This document shows positions 32,940 to 45,331 of a DNA stretch of 64,000 nt, in pieces. Source of the stretch: Nectonema munidae (lineage: Eukaryota > Nematomorpha > Nectonematoida > Nectonematidae); assembly GCA_030549495.1 (NCBI GenBank), contig JAUIRK010000957.1:198501-262500 (forward strand). Reading direction: 5' to 3'. The number at the start of each line of letters is the position of its first letter. Positions within the stretch are counted from its first letter, which is position 1. The translations under genes were made by a program, and so were the position numbers. Under the pieces are notes generated by a model, which was given only the letters and a program-made list of their open reading frames with translations, searched no databases and was not told the origin of the DNA.

Positions 32940-35900
32940 TTACTCTCTCTCGTAATCTTGTAGCCATTTAGGGGGATTTCTACATCGTTGGCTTCTGGAG
33001 TTATTCTTTTGTAAAGAGTCATCTCTTTCTTTCTCATCTCCCTTTGAGTCTGTCTGACTTTTGCTTTTTTGGATAGAATTATCGGAATGTCTCCTACCAT
33101 CCATCATATCTTCAAACGACTTTGGATGCCTTTCCGGTAATTCTGAATGGTTATATTGTTGACCGCCGTCGTTCAAGTCAAAGTCTTCTTTGCTTGTCTC
33201 CAAAGGTACCTCTTTAGTATTTTCATCTTCTGTATCGTCATCTTCAACTAAATCCTTGAACTTATCTGTAAGATTAAAATCAGTTATTGGTAACAGCATA
33301 GCTTTTGGTACATGATATGATTGCTTACCGATTTCGCCATTTGTTATCTTTTTCAATATTGCATATTTATTTTGTAAGTTATATATGATATATTTACTTC
33401 TTACCTTGATCTTACTTTTTTCTTCTTTTAGGTATACTAAATCTCCAATTTCAAAATTATGAATTTTGGAATCTTCCCTTGAAAATTTTGAACACTTTGA
33501 AGATCTGGTCTTGTTAGCTAAGTTCTGCTGCTCTTCAAAGAAACATTTATCGTTGAAATGAATTTGTTCGTCTGTAAAGTGATTTCTTCTAAAAAGGATT
33601 TCTTTTGCAGATAGGTTTTGCCTCCGTATAAGAAAATTGATGCTCCTGATTGCTAGTTGTAAATCCACATTGGTTATTTTAACTTTTTCAGGAAACATCT
33701 TTAAAATGCTTGTTTCTAGTTCTTGAATAGCTTTGTCTACAAAGCAGTTTGAGTTCTTGTTTTTTATGTGACCAATTTCAACTTCAATCCCCAATTCTTT
33801 TAGCAAGGGGTCTTTTTGAAGGCTTTGAAAAGAAGTACTTGCATCAGTTCGTATTTTGCAATTATCACACCTAATAAAAGAAGAGTTGAGTATAATTGCT
33901 GTTCTAATGTCTTCTATTTTCTCACTTTCAAGGAGAGAAGCTGTTGTAAAACTGGAAAATGTTTCTCTCAAAACGAAAATTTTTTGATCATTTCTTCTGA
34001 TAACATCTGCATAAAATACTTGTCCAGGCTTTGATCCTCTTAAGGCAGGGGCTTGCTCCAAGAGATTTTTTGGCATGTACTTAATAGAACGACAAATACT
34101 GCATGCTTCATCAATACTATTGATTAGTTTCTCACTGTATAAGCCATAAAAAAACGATCAAAAAGACGCTTCAACTGTGTTTTCGCAGGATGGTTGAACT
34201 GAAGGTGTAGAGAAGGAAGAATACCTGGAAGGAAAGTATCTGGAATTATGATGAGTTGTTTTGCTGCATCGCCTTTAGTAACTATGATACCATTTCTATC
34301 TATTGTAGCTATACCGAGTAATCTCTTAACTCTAGTGCACTTCTCCTTTTTTGATGGGCTTGTTCCATTCTTTAAGTGTGCAAAAACTTTTCTTAAAATA
34401 TAACACCTTTTTTGTAAAGCAGACCACGTGAGTTTGTTCGTAAATGGCATTTTCATTCTCCCTTGAAGGACATCATCAATTTTTATTGTATTGACAATTG
34501 AAGATATGGAATCTTGAACAAAGTTGCAGATTTGGCAGTTTTTCTCATAACAAGAGTTAGGGTTACGAGAAGAGAAGTCGCTTGCCATATTTTCTGAACC
34601 TTTTATGTGATATATTTCAATATTAGCACCGCTAAGTGTAGATAAAAATGAAGAAACTCTTGCTGAAGAAGAAAAATGTTCTTTTTTTAATCTTTGATAA
34701 GCATCAACACACGGTTTTGAGTCGGTTAAAACTTTTGTCGTAAAAATTGAGTCTTTTATAATTGGAGAAAAATGCTTTATTGCGGTGGATATTGCTAAGG
34801 CTTCGAGCTCGCATGGAAACCATTTTAATTGATGATCTTTTAATTTGAAACTGAAGAACTCAGCTAGTTTTTGATCACCATTTCTATCAATAAGAAGAGT
34901 TGCTCCAAGTCCTCTATTCATTGGAGACGCATCCACTGTAATTGTAAGCCTGTCCGATTTTCTAGGGAGTGTTAGAACTTCTGCTGATTTTAATAAATTT
35001 TGTGCAGTCTTGAATGAAATTTGTAAATCTTCATCCCAAACAATTTTTTGCTTTCCATCCAATCCTTTGATCGTGGATTCCAAAGGAGATAGAACTGTGG
35101 AATACCTTGGAATGCATCTGGATATAGCTCTGTATGCTCCTAAAAAAGAAGGCATGGATGAGCAAGTGGATGGTTTTTCAATGCTTGCTAAAGAGGAGAC
35201 TTTAGGGTTAGAAGGCGTGATTGTACCTTTTGTCCATTTCCAACCCAAAATTACTTCTGTTTTTAGAGAAATTATAGTTTTTGAAGCCGAGAGACTCAAA
35301 TCATTTTCTGAAAGTCTTTTTAAAACTTTTGACCAATTTTGGTGAAGCTCTTCAATCGTATTGGCTCCTATAAAAAGATCGTCGGCAATAATAGATAAGA
35401 AACCTTCTTGAAGAAAATCGCCAAAAACTCTACTTATTAGTTCTTGAAGAAATTCGGAAGAACCAGGCATACCCATTGCTGAACGAGTATATACTCGGAT
35501 GCCTTTAAATGGAGTTACTGTCGCAAGATATGGCATTGAGGATCTTGCCAATGGAATCTGAAAAAAACTTTTACTTAAATCAGACTTCATTATGAACTTA
35601 AAAGAAGATATTTTTCTAAGGATGTCATCACATGATATTGAGCACGTTGGTAAAAGTGTAGTGTATGGACTTAAATTATTGAAAGCAGTTACAAACCTCA
35701 TTGATCCATCTTTTTTTTTTATAAGGAAGCTAGGTGATACAAATTTTACTGTTATCCCCAAGTCTTCTGGTTTCGCTAACACGCCGAGATCTTCCAGTTT
35801 GTCCGCTTCCTTTTGAAGTAGTTGAAGAGTAGAGTGATTATAATGAGGAAGTTTTCCTTTTTCACATCTTGGTTTTACTGGGCCGAACAAAACCCTTGCG

Positions 35901-36940
35901 TAAATTTTTCCACTCTTACCATTGTAAACTTTGAATTTAGGGGAAAAGACTTTATCGAACTTTAGATGTAGCATTTTAAACGCTTGTTTTTGTTTGTTCG
36001 AGAGTATTCCATCAGGGTCAATTGAAACTTTTGAAGAGATACCTGCTTCGGTAGTTAAAGCACTTGAAACTTCAGGATTGTAGGTTTGGTAGATCATGGC
36101 AACGTGTTGATTTTTGTTAAATGTGATAGGCACTTCCTTGAAGTTAGACATTTTAAAAGAGTCATCGATAACTTTTGTGAAATATGGATCAAATCCGGAA
36201 TCCTCTACTTCTTTACTTGGTTCTACTGCAATTTCTCCATCGAATTTTTTTAAGGATTTATCTTTGATTAAAATATGGTCTCCTGGCAGTAACACTTGTT
36301 TTTTTTTTGTTCTAACCATATGGGATTTTTGAAAAACAGATGATTCGTTTGGTCCATAATGAAACAATCTGCCACGAAAACTAATAAGTTGATCTTTGAT
36401 GTAAACTTTTATATCATTTGCTCTGCAGAAAGGAATGCCACCTAAAATGTCATAGTCCATCTTCTCCATCACAAGGCCTTTAATTGAAACGTCAATATTC
36501 TTTATGTTCAAGTCTAAAGATATTTCTCCACAAATAGGAAGGACTGATTTATCGGCAGATCTAGCTGTATGTCCAGTACGAAGCGGTAACATATTCAGTT
36601 TGTGAACAAAGGAAGATGAAATTATTGATGATATTGCCCCAGTGTCAATTATTAAACGAAAAGGAACATGTTGACAGTATCCATCAAGATATGGAGAAGT
36701 TCCGCAGTCCACTTTGCCAAGGAAAACTCCATTTTCATAAAACTTGTCTTCTAATTCAGGCATGCGAGTCGAAATTTGTAGAGCATTTGAAGTCTGATTT
36801 GTACTTGTATTGGGCCTGTACCAACAACTTCGGTAATCGTGTCCCAAAAATCTACGACCATTATCTTTACAAAAAAAACATATCTTTTTGCTTCTATTAT
36901 CTCTATCAAATGAAGCTGATATTTTTGAATTATTGCTCAA
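32940..36940 (-). pseudogene. pol of the LTR element (PR-RT-RH-IN)
   Basis: Order in the element's direction: CCHC knuckle (CFFCKDNGRRFLGHDYRSC), aspartic protease DTGA, reverse transcriptase (SDLSKSFFQIPLA, IADDLFIG in place of the usual YxDD), RNase H (TVDASPMNRGLGA, ELEALAIS, DSKPCVDAY), then integrase with a YADV, RTDAS and VDKAIQELE acidic set, and a basic, charged tail. The integrase resembles that of gypsy-like elements common in marine invertebrates. It is broken about once; otherwise the domains look complete. Confidence 0.85.
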
Positions 36941-36946
36941 TCTTGG

Positions 36947-37669
36947 CTAGTTTTTCAACGTTTTTGAAAAACTTACGTTTGCAACTTCCTGAGTGTCCAA
37001 ATCTTTTAATAAAGTCTCCAAAGAATTTACAATTAATGGCTGAATGTCTTTAAGAGTATGTGTTTGAAGCTCATGAGCATATACCCGAGCAACAAGTGAA
37101 GGTAACCTTTGATCAATCATCTTCAACCATAAGAAAACAGCAAGTCTTTCAGTAGTTGGAGAAATGTTTTCATCAAATTGAGAAACCTTCCCATCATGAA
37201 TTAACCCCGGTTCAACGGTTAACAAGTTATCTTCAATATGAGCCAATATACGTTGATAAAATGCCTCATAGCGTTCATCGGGTTCTAAAGAAAAATTACA
37301 TATATTAAGAAAGTTAACCTCATTTTGAGAGAGACAATAGTATTTTCTTATTCTCTTCCATATCCAATTTAAACTAGTACTGCTTTTGAGAATATCGTTT
37401 CTTAATAAAGGTGGGGAAAAAGTAGCGATTAAGCCTAGCATTCGTTCCAAAGTGATGGTCTTTTGAAGACTTGAAATTTCATGCTCAGAAGTTTTGTCAT
37501 CTTTAAACCCATGATTTTTCACTGATTTAGGTTCCCATGATGACTCTAAAAAGATCGCAAACTCTGGGCATAATGAAAGGTGAAACATCATATTGGAATG
37601 CCAGTTTGAAAAAGAAGAAAGCGTCTCTTTTTCACCAAGCAGCCATTGCTTTGGAGGTCTGAAACTCAT
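36947..37669 (-). CDS. gag-like protein of the LTR element
   Basis: A 240-codon frame starting MSFRPPKQWLLGEKETLSSF just after the primer-binding site. Position and length fit a Ty3/Gypsy Gag (capsid-like, helix-rich, with LPSLVARVYAHEL and NSLETLLKDLDTQ). There is no Cys-His knuckle in this frame; one occurs at the start of the pol frame. Pol begins about 7 bases downstream in another frame, an arrangement for which this family is known to use frameshifting or reinitiation. Copy A partner: 678-1400. Confidence 0.72.
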   Translation of the reverse strand: MSFRPPKQWLLGEKETLSSFSNWHSNMMFHLSLCPEFAIFLESSWEPKSVKNHGFKDDKTSEHEISSLQKTITLERMLGLIATFSPPLLRNDILKSSTSLNWIWKRIRKYYCLSQNEVNFLNICNFSLEPDERYEAFYQRILAHIEDNLLTVEPGLIHDGKVSQFDENISPTTERLAVFLWLKMIDQRLPSLVARVYAHELQTHTLKDIQPLIVNSLETLLKDLDTQEVANVSFSKTLKN

Positions 37670-37681
37670 CTTTCCTTTTTA

Positions 37682-37698
37682 TCCCACCGCTGTCACCA
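37682..37698 (-). promoter_or_regulatory. Primer-binding site for tRNA-Leu
   Basis: The element reads TGGTGACAGCGGTGGGA, the complement of TCCCACCGCTGTCACCA. Eukaryotic tRNA-Leu ends in TCCCACCGCTGCCA plus CCA, so one base differs from the common form. It abuts the 5' LTR. The same site is at 1413-1429 in copy A. Confidence 0.8.
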
Positions 37699-37931
37699 CG
37701 ACAATAAAGAGACAAGTATAGGTGAAGTTTATTAGAAAGCAAAGGGAGAAGTGATGATTTAAGTGAAACATGAGTGAGTATTTATAGTGTATCCTGGCCT
37801 TCAAGTAAGTACATTACTAATGGCAACGTTAGGCTATTATTAATGAGAGGAGAGATAGCCTTGACTTTCGATAGTGCAGTATGAGCGTAAGATACACACA
37901 AGTACGTTGTCGTAATGAGAGCCTGCTGGCG
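37699..37931 (-). repeat. 5' LTR
   Basis: 233 bp. It is followed directly, in the element's direction, by the primer-binding site. The copy A LTR (1430-1662) matches it. Confidence 0.87.
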
Positions 37932-38625
37932 CTGCTATACGGTGTGTTTTCAACCTTAAATGGTATTCCGATACAGAACAAATTTTTCGAACTCATAGTT
38001 TACTCAAGTTAGAAGATTTGTTTAATATTAAAGTTGCGTGTTTTTTATACAAGAACTTAAACAATATACCCCACAATCTCTTCCGAAAATGCTTGAAATA
38101 TCACAAGAATATAAAATATGGAGACAAAAAGAGGTCATGATCCACTTCCTATCTTCTACCGCCTCGCAACCCCTGAAATCTCTGTTCAATACAAAACGAA
38201 CATGTTATACAGAAAGTTTCCGTTTTTTTTTCGAAGAACATAGTTTATCTATATATGAAAAAATTCAAGTGTTTGTTGAAACAAATTTTTTGTCCTCTTG
38301 CAGCATTTTTCCTACCTGTGATAAAAATTGCTGCGTCTGCCGTCAACTATTTTGAAGTCTACTTCTAATTTTACATTATAGAGAAGTCTATTTTACTTTT
38401 TTTCCCATTTTGGCTTTCTAACCATTCGTTTGAATGCTTGTTTATCCTATATACTATATATTTATATAATATGAACGTGTGGTATCTTAGTCGCGGCCTT
38501 TTGGCTTTTGGATCATCACCTTGTTATATTCAATACGCTTATTCACGCTGACATTAATCATTGTAAGCTCATTCTTTTTTACTACTATATATTCTTTACT
38601 ACTAAATAAACTTGACTCAAGAGAT
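37932..38625 (+). mobile_element. 3' end of the LINE split by the LTR element (copy B)
   Basis: Continues the ORF2 C-terminus interrupted at 32698, then runs through a 3' untranslated region to an AATAAA-containing end at about 38600-38625. Equivalent of 1663-2345. Confidence 0.77.
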
Positions 38626-41600
38626 TGAATTTCAAAAAATATCTACAGTAAAATCCGTATATATCGGATTTCCCCGGACCGAAAAAATTGTCCGATATAA
38701 ATATTATTACAATTCAATTAATTTGATTAATTTTTTTAAGAAAATTTATTTAAAGATCAGTCGAATACAACATAATCTTGAAAGATTAATTCAAAATCAA
38801 AAGGTTATTTCATTCAATTTTAAAATGATAATATTAGGAAATCTCGAAAAATTTTATGTTTCAGACAGTTAATAGAAATAAATACAAAAGTATTTGTTGG
38901 TCTGCTCCAATTCCAAATAAAACAGGATTTTTTTGATTTAACCAATTATTACATTTTTATTTTATTGTTCTTAACTTTTATTATTTGTTAATTTTAATTA
39001 ATATTATATCTTAATTTGATTTGTTTTTTTTTGTTAATTTTAATATTATATGTTAATTTGATCTCTAAAATCTCATTATTTATTAAAGAAATTTTTACTA
39101 ATTTTCTATGATATATTTTTTTTAATTTGCTTTGCTCTTTTACTAATTGTTTCACTATTTCATTTTCGATGGAAGGGGTACAGAAACTCATACCAAATCT
39201 TCTTGACAATATTGATATCTTAACCAAAAAAGATATTAAATGTTGCTTAACTAAAGTTCTTTCCGTAATTTCGATCACTAATAATCTTGAAGATAAGATT
39301 GATAATATTAATAGATAATATTATAGATTCAATTAATTCTAAACTGACATCTTTATCTGCAGAAACTTCAGCTATCAAAGATGTTATTTCAAAGAAAACA
39401 TCAAATTTTACACCACTTAGTATAACATCTAAACCATCTTTTTCAGAGATGGTGATGAAAGCAAGCTATAATTCTTCAAAAACCGTTTCTAAGCAAAATA
39501 ATAATTTTACTTAGAAACTTAGAAAATTATTTTACTTTTACTTAGGAAATTTATTTATAAAATAAACGTTTGTTCCTCCTAAATCTCAAAATTTTTTCAA
39601 TCCTAAATATAGCATTAAAATAAAAAGTTTCTTTTCAGACGATTTATCTAAAACAAGTATTGAAAAACGTATAACAGAATTATTAAAACCGTTGAGTAAT
39701 AGTTTGTGCTTCACTAAATACAAAAGGTGTCACGATGGCTCTTTGCTCATCGAATCTTCTGATGATGATTCTGGAAGCCGACTTGAAGCTTTTTTGACAA
39801 CAAATGACTATGTTTTTGAAAGATTAATTCAAAGATTGCCCACTTTTGTAATAAGGAACATAGATAATACAGTTAGTATCGATAAAATTAAGGAAGCTAT
39901 TTGTATGCAAAATAAAATACCTGAAAATTCTCTACTAAAAGTTTTTAAGTTAAGTCTATTTAAGAAATCTGACTTCTGTAATGTAGCGTTTAGGGTAGGC
40001 AAAGAATGGGTCAGCTATGTTCACTCAAGTAAATATATTTTTATAAATTTCTCTTTTTAAACCATTTCTCAAAGTATGCTATAAATGTTTAAGTTATGGA
40101 CATATTAGTACTGATTGTTTAAAAGACCCCTTATGCCGATTTTGTGGTTTATACCATTTGTCACAAGATTGCAATAAAAAAAGTTCTGATGGTAAATTTT
40201 CTGCAAGTTATGTGCAGATAAAAAATTAGACCCTAATCATATGGCTAATTCAAATTTATGCTATACTCTAGGAAATTTGAAAATGAATCTCTATCAAAAA
40301 GAAATTGATACCCTAAACGAAGTTTTAAACAATTAAAATATTTTAATTCTTATGACTGTTGAGTATAAATATAATTTGTTTGATTCAGTAATATTTAATG
40401 ATTTTGATGATTATCTTCTTTCTAACACAAAAATGATTTCACTAGAAAAGCTGAAAAACCTTTCTTCTTTTAAGAGTTCAACTTCACTCAAAATCTTACT
40501 TGTAAATATTCGTAGTTTGAATGCAAATTTTGATGGACTTGTAGTTTTTCTTTCTTCGATAAATTTTACCTTTGATTTCCTTTGCTTATCTGAAATCTGG
40601 CAGGTAAACTCTTTGAATTTTTTGCTACCAGGATATCAGGTAGAAACATATGAGAGAGATAAAAAAAGGTCGTGGCGTTGCTATATTTTATAAGTCCAAG
40701 TTCTCACTAACTTTATGCTCCTCTCCTTATCATAACAATGAGTATGATTTCTTAACTGCAAAGTTAAGTCTAAACATTTCTGTTTTTTATAGACCCCCTT
40801 CTAGTAGCGTTGATAGATTTATTCTGTTTTTTGAAATCTTTCTTTCAACACTTGACTTGTCTATAAACAATGTTATCTGTTGGAGATTTCAACTTCAACA
40901 TGCTTAACAGCGATTCTTGTTCTCATTCTTTTAATTTCCTAAACACACTCTTGAAAAATAATTTTTTGCCTGGAATAACTAAATGTACACGGTATTCCGG
41001 TACTCTTATTGACAATATTTTTTTTAATTTTAGCAACTCTTACGAATCTTATAATTTATATACTGATTTTTCTGACGATTATCCAAATATTTTATGCTTT
41101 TAAAAATTTTTTATACACTTTAATGTTTCAGATGAAATCGTATTTAAACGATGTTTCTCAACACGAAATCATCATACATTCAGTAGAATAATAAGTCAAA
41201 CTGATTTTTCACCTGTCTATCTTGCAGAAAATTGCGAAAGTGCCTTCTCAGTTTTCATGAGGTTATACAAAAAGGTATATGATATTTCATTTCCTTTAAA
41301 ACCTGTTTCTCTTAAATCATTTCTAAACCTTTTGTTTTCTCCCGACCTTATGAAATTTAAAAAAATAAAAGAATTATTATATAAAAAATATAGAAAGAAC
41401 CCGTTTTCTTATCAAAGTGAAATTAAATACAGAAATTACTTGAAGGTCTTTAAATATCAAGTGAAGAATGCAAAACGTGATTATTACTCAAATAGGCTTG
41501 AACAAAATAAAAAGAACATATGGAGAACAATTAATGAAATATTAGTATTGAAAAATAAGGGTGCGATTACGCACCAATCTCAGGATTTTATACCATTTAT

Positions 41601-41809
41601 AATGCGAAGTGAACAAAGTATATCTAGTGACTGCCATAGTTTTCTTGATGATACTCTGTCTTCGAATACTGTATCTTTTTTCTTACCTTCTCTTAATCCT
41701 ATTAGTGCTGGGCAAAATTTGTCCGCTCAAGTGCTGGGGGGCGTAAAGTGCCCCCCCCCCCCCCTATTTTTCTCAGATATTAATAAGTTTTTATAAATAT
41801 TTTTAATGT

Positions 41810-42490
41810 TACATATATATTTCAACAATGCTGAATTCAGTGGTGATGTCCATTTTTTATCAAAATCAATCAAACCTGTCAAAAAATTGATTTATATTTG
41901 ACAGCTCATCTCAAAAAGGAACTTTTTATTTAAATAATTAAATAAAGTTTTTTACGCATGTATACCCATTTTCAAATATGCTGAATTCAGTGGTGATATT
42001 CATTTTTTTTATGAAAATCAATCAAACCTGTCAAAAAATTGATCTAAATGTGACAGCTCATCTCAAAAAGGAACTTTTTATATAAGTATATAAAGTTTTT
42101 CACACATGTATACCCATTTTCAAACATGCTGAATTCAGTGGTGATATTCATTTTTTATGAAAATCAATCAAACCTGTCAAAAAATTGATCTAAATGTAAC
42201 AGCCCATCTCAAAAAGAAACTTTTTATCTAAATAATTATATAAAGTTTTTTACGCATGTATACCCATTTTCAAATATACTAAATTCAGTGGTGATATTCA
42301 TTTTTTTTATGAAAATCAATCAAACCTGTCAAAAAATTGATCTAAATGTGACAGCTCATCCCAAAAAGGAACTTTTATATAAGTATATAAAGTTTTTCAC
42401 ACATGTATACCCATTTTCAAATATGCTGAATTCAGTGGTGATACTCATTTTTTTATGAAAATCAATAAAACCTGTCAAAAAATCGATTAA
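41810..42490 (+). repeat. Tandem array 1 (copy B)
   Basis: Five monomers of about 149 bp with the same alternating two-type order as 8960-9640. Confidence 0.87.
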
Positions 42491-43589
42491 ACCTGTAAAT
42501 CAATGTCAAATATATAAACATAAAAATAACTTCTACTTGCAGTATTTCTCTGGTAATTATTTTCTTAATTTATTTTAAAAACGAACTTTAGGTGTTTAAT
42601 TCACTCAAAATATTTCATTCTACAGTAACTTATGTAACTCGATAGGACCTCCATCTTTTTGGCTACAAATTCGTTATCGGCTTATAGTCTCTATGTCATA
42701 TTATAATTTACAGTATGTAATTTTGCTATTCATTCCATGATGATCCTTTCTTGGTAGCTCTTTTTTCATTAGAAATTTATATTCTTCAATGTGTGTTGGA
42801 AAATTTTTTTATAATAATAAAATTACTTTTTTCTTCTCTCAAAGCATTCTGATTAAAGAATCTTCTTGATCTTAGACTTTTTTTATCAGTATCGTGTATT
42901 TTATTATCAGGCCTTAATATTTGTCAACCAATCTCAGTTCAAAGGTTTTTTTCTGATGAATCATTCGTGATGTTCATTGTTCAATTACAAAAAGTTGTCC
43001 ACGTTCTTCATCTAAAAAATTATTTCTTTGACGCAAAGATGGACAAATTCAATTTAAATTAAAAATATCTTGATAGTGACTAAATTCTTACATATTGGCA
43101 TCTGTGCCATTTTTGATAAATCTGACCTATTCTAAATTTTCAGATTTCCTACCCATCTTAGCTAAATGTTAATTGTAATCCTAGATGATAAGCTATAGAT
43201 TTAAATATTTTTTATTTGTAAAAGAGGAACTTCTTTTTCACAGTCAAAATCATTTTTGAAGCATCTAATATATCATATTAGAAAAAAAATGTTCAAAGTT
43301 TACATCATATTTTTTTAATTATTTGTTTTGATCACATGTTCTTTTTTCAATTAGTTTTCAACTTGGTTCCTTCTCTCATACTAATTTTCAAAAGATTTTA
43401 TAATACGTTTTTTTTTTTTAATAAATATTTCATACTCAAGATGATTGTAGAAAGTATTATAAGCCAAAATATACAAAAAAAAAAAGTATATTTTCACTAT
43501 ATATCTAATATGCAGCCGTTTTTTGAAAATTTTTTACAGAACTGATTTTCAGACATACATTACTAATTCAATTGCCACTTCGAGATATT

Positions 43590-44370
43590 TTTTAACCGTA
43601 TTATCCAAAATCCAGTACAGAAATAAAATAAGCATAGTCGATTTGGTATAAAACAGATATTTTATTTTTTGAAAATATTTTTGAAGACAGTATCTAGAAG
43701 TAAACCGCAAATCTGATTGAAGCTTTCAGATATTTTAGAAATATAAATGCCAAACCTGAGTCCAAAAATGAAAACAACATCTTCCATTTGGCATAAAAAC
43801 AGATATTTTATTTAAATTTCAAAAATATTTCTGTAGAAATTAGACGTAAATCGAACATTTGATTCACACTTTCAGACATTTAAAAGATCTAATGCAAAAA
43901 ATGATTTCAGAAATAAAAATTATCATGGTCGAATTGGTATAAAAACATATATTTCATTTAAAATTAGAGAGAATATTTTGGGATATAATTTTCAGACATA
44001 AACCGTAAATTTGATTGACACTAGCAGTAAAATCTCTAAATGCGAAAACTGTGTTCATAAATGAAATCATCATGATCTATATTTGCTATAAAAACATATA
44101 TTTCATGTAAAATTTGAATCAATATTTTTGGAAACAAATTTTAGAACTAAACGCAAATTTGATTGATACTTATAGGTATTTTCAAATCAAAACTGCAAAA
44201 GTTGAGTCCATAAATGAAAACAGCATGGTTGATTTGGTATAAAAACATATATTTTATGTAAAATGTGAAGGAATGTATTTGGAGACAATTTTTAGAAGTA
44301 AACCGCAAATTTAATGAACACTTTTAGGTATTTTCAGATCCTAAAGGTAAAAAATGAGTCCAGAAATGAA
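43590..44370 (+). repeat. Tandem array 2 (copy B)
   Basis: About five degenerate monomers of about 148 bp, the partner of 10740-11540. Confidence 0.84.
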
Positions 44371-45331
44371 ACCAGCACGCCCCCTCCCCCAGCACTAATA
44401 GGGTTAAAGTGGTGTCACTTTGGGCAAAAATGAATTTGTAGGATATAAACTATGATAAGTGTAAGTATATGATTTTCTCTAGTAGACTTTTTTCCAATGA
44501 TCTTGCATTAAAAATTGATAAATTTCACCTAATAAGGGTACCTCATTTTAGCTTTCTTGGTGTAATTTTGACGGAAAAACTTTCTTGAACATTGCATATA
44601 AAGTCTGTTATTGTCAAAATATCACGGTATTCTGGCATTCTCGGAAAAATTAGGAAATTTGTTTCTCCAAAGGTTAACAAAGTACTTTATTATGCATATA
44701 TATACCCCCATATAAAATATTCCACTAAACTCTCGGGATCTTCTAATTATACGCTTTTGAGTAGAATAAACTCTCTCCAACACAGATTATTTTTGAACAT
44801 CAATATGAATGTTATTTTTCCAGATCTCTTATAATACAAGATCCAGTGATAAGTTTCATTATTTTTACTACTCTCATGAAAGTTTTCTAACAAAGTTGAA
44901 ACTTAGATCCACAAATTTTATTGATAAACATCTATATCCTCTAGATTTTTCAAATTTGTATTAATTTAAAAAAAGCGTTGTGTCTGTTCTTTATAATTCT
45001 GACTATGATTTTCCAATATAATTTTTTTTGAGCTGTCGATACCCTAAATACCATATATATTCCCTAATGTTTTGTTGTACACAAACCAATGTGCAAAGTT
45101 GCGTTTCTGAAGATTCTTCATCTCGAAGGATTAATTTCCCTTTGAAGATCTTCAAAACAAGACTCAAGAGTTGTGGAAATATGGAAAAGAAAAAAATGCA
45201 AAACCTTTTTTTCGACTGCATTAAAACATATTTCATCATTGCTTTGTCTTAATATGTCTATTTGGTTCTTAAAATAAAATCTAATCTAATATTCGATTTA
45301 TCCGAGTCGGTTATATCCGAGTTTTACTGTA

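Larger units (their letters stand above)
32699..37931 (-). mobile_element. Ty3/Gypsy-like LTR retrotransposon, nearly whole
   Basis: A 5.2 kb minus-strand element with two 233-bp LTRs that differ at one visible site, so the insertion is young. Order in its own direction: 5' LTR, tRNA-Leu primer-binding site, gag-like frame, protease, reverse transcriptase, RNase H, integrase, polypurine tract, 3' LTR. Domain order and RT motifs point to Ty3/Gypsy rather than BEL/Pao. The pol region has about one break, so the copy looks inactive as it stands. A short CTG flanks both sides (32696-32698 and 37932-37934), perhaps part of the target duplication. It lies inside LINE ORF2. Confidence 0.88.
41697..44403. 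mobile_element. Non-autonomous TTAA element, piggyBac-like (copy B)
   Basis: TTAA at 41693-41696 and 44404-44407, with ends TCCTATTAGTGCTGGG and the inverse of CCCTATTAGTGCTGGG. 2707 bp against 2732 in copy A. A poly-C tract near 41751 is longer than in copy A. Holds array 1 at about 41810-42490 and array 2 at about 43590-44370. Confidence 0.83.
39090..45290 (+). mobile_element. Second jockey/CR1-like LINE, internally deleted (copy B)
   Basis: Same element as 6240-12445: ORF1 pieces 39127-40060 and CCHC knuckles at about 40075-40180, ORF2 from 40352 with endonuclease motifs (LLVNIRSLNANFDGL, GDFNFN at about 40885), a Lys-rich linker to about 41692, the TTAA element, then WAKMNL at about 44425 onward and an AATCTAATCTAAT tail. 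ORF1 is open further here than in copy A. The reverse-transcriptase core is missing. Confidence 0.82.
38646..45329. mobile_element. Tigger/pogo-type element with nested insertions (copy B)
   Basis: Ends CAGTAAAATCCG and CGAGTTTTACTG with TA on both sides (38644-38645 and 45330-45331), matching 2371-12483. This copy lacks the 3.4 kb LINE and shows its empty site near 38830-38836. Confidence 0.72.

Noticed and set aside
35010-36332. Plus-strand frames inside the pol region
   Set aside because: They overlap the long minus-strand pol frame, which has clear motifs.
32699-37931. BEL/Pao assignment
   Set aside because: The reverse-transcriptase motifs (SDLSKSFFQIPLA, the TPFKGIRVY region) and domain order fit Ty3/Gypsy better.
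41748-41765. Poly-C run as a regulatory or G-quadruplex element
   Set aside because: Copy A has only a short run here, so it looks like slippage inside the TTAA element.
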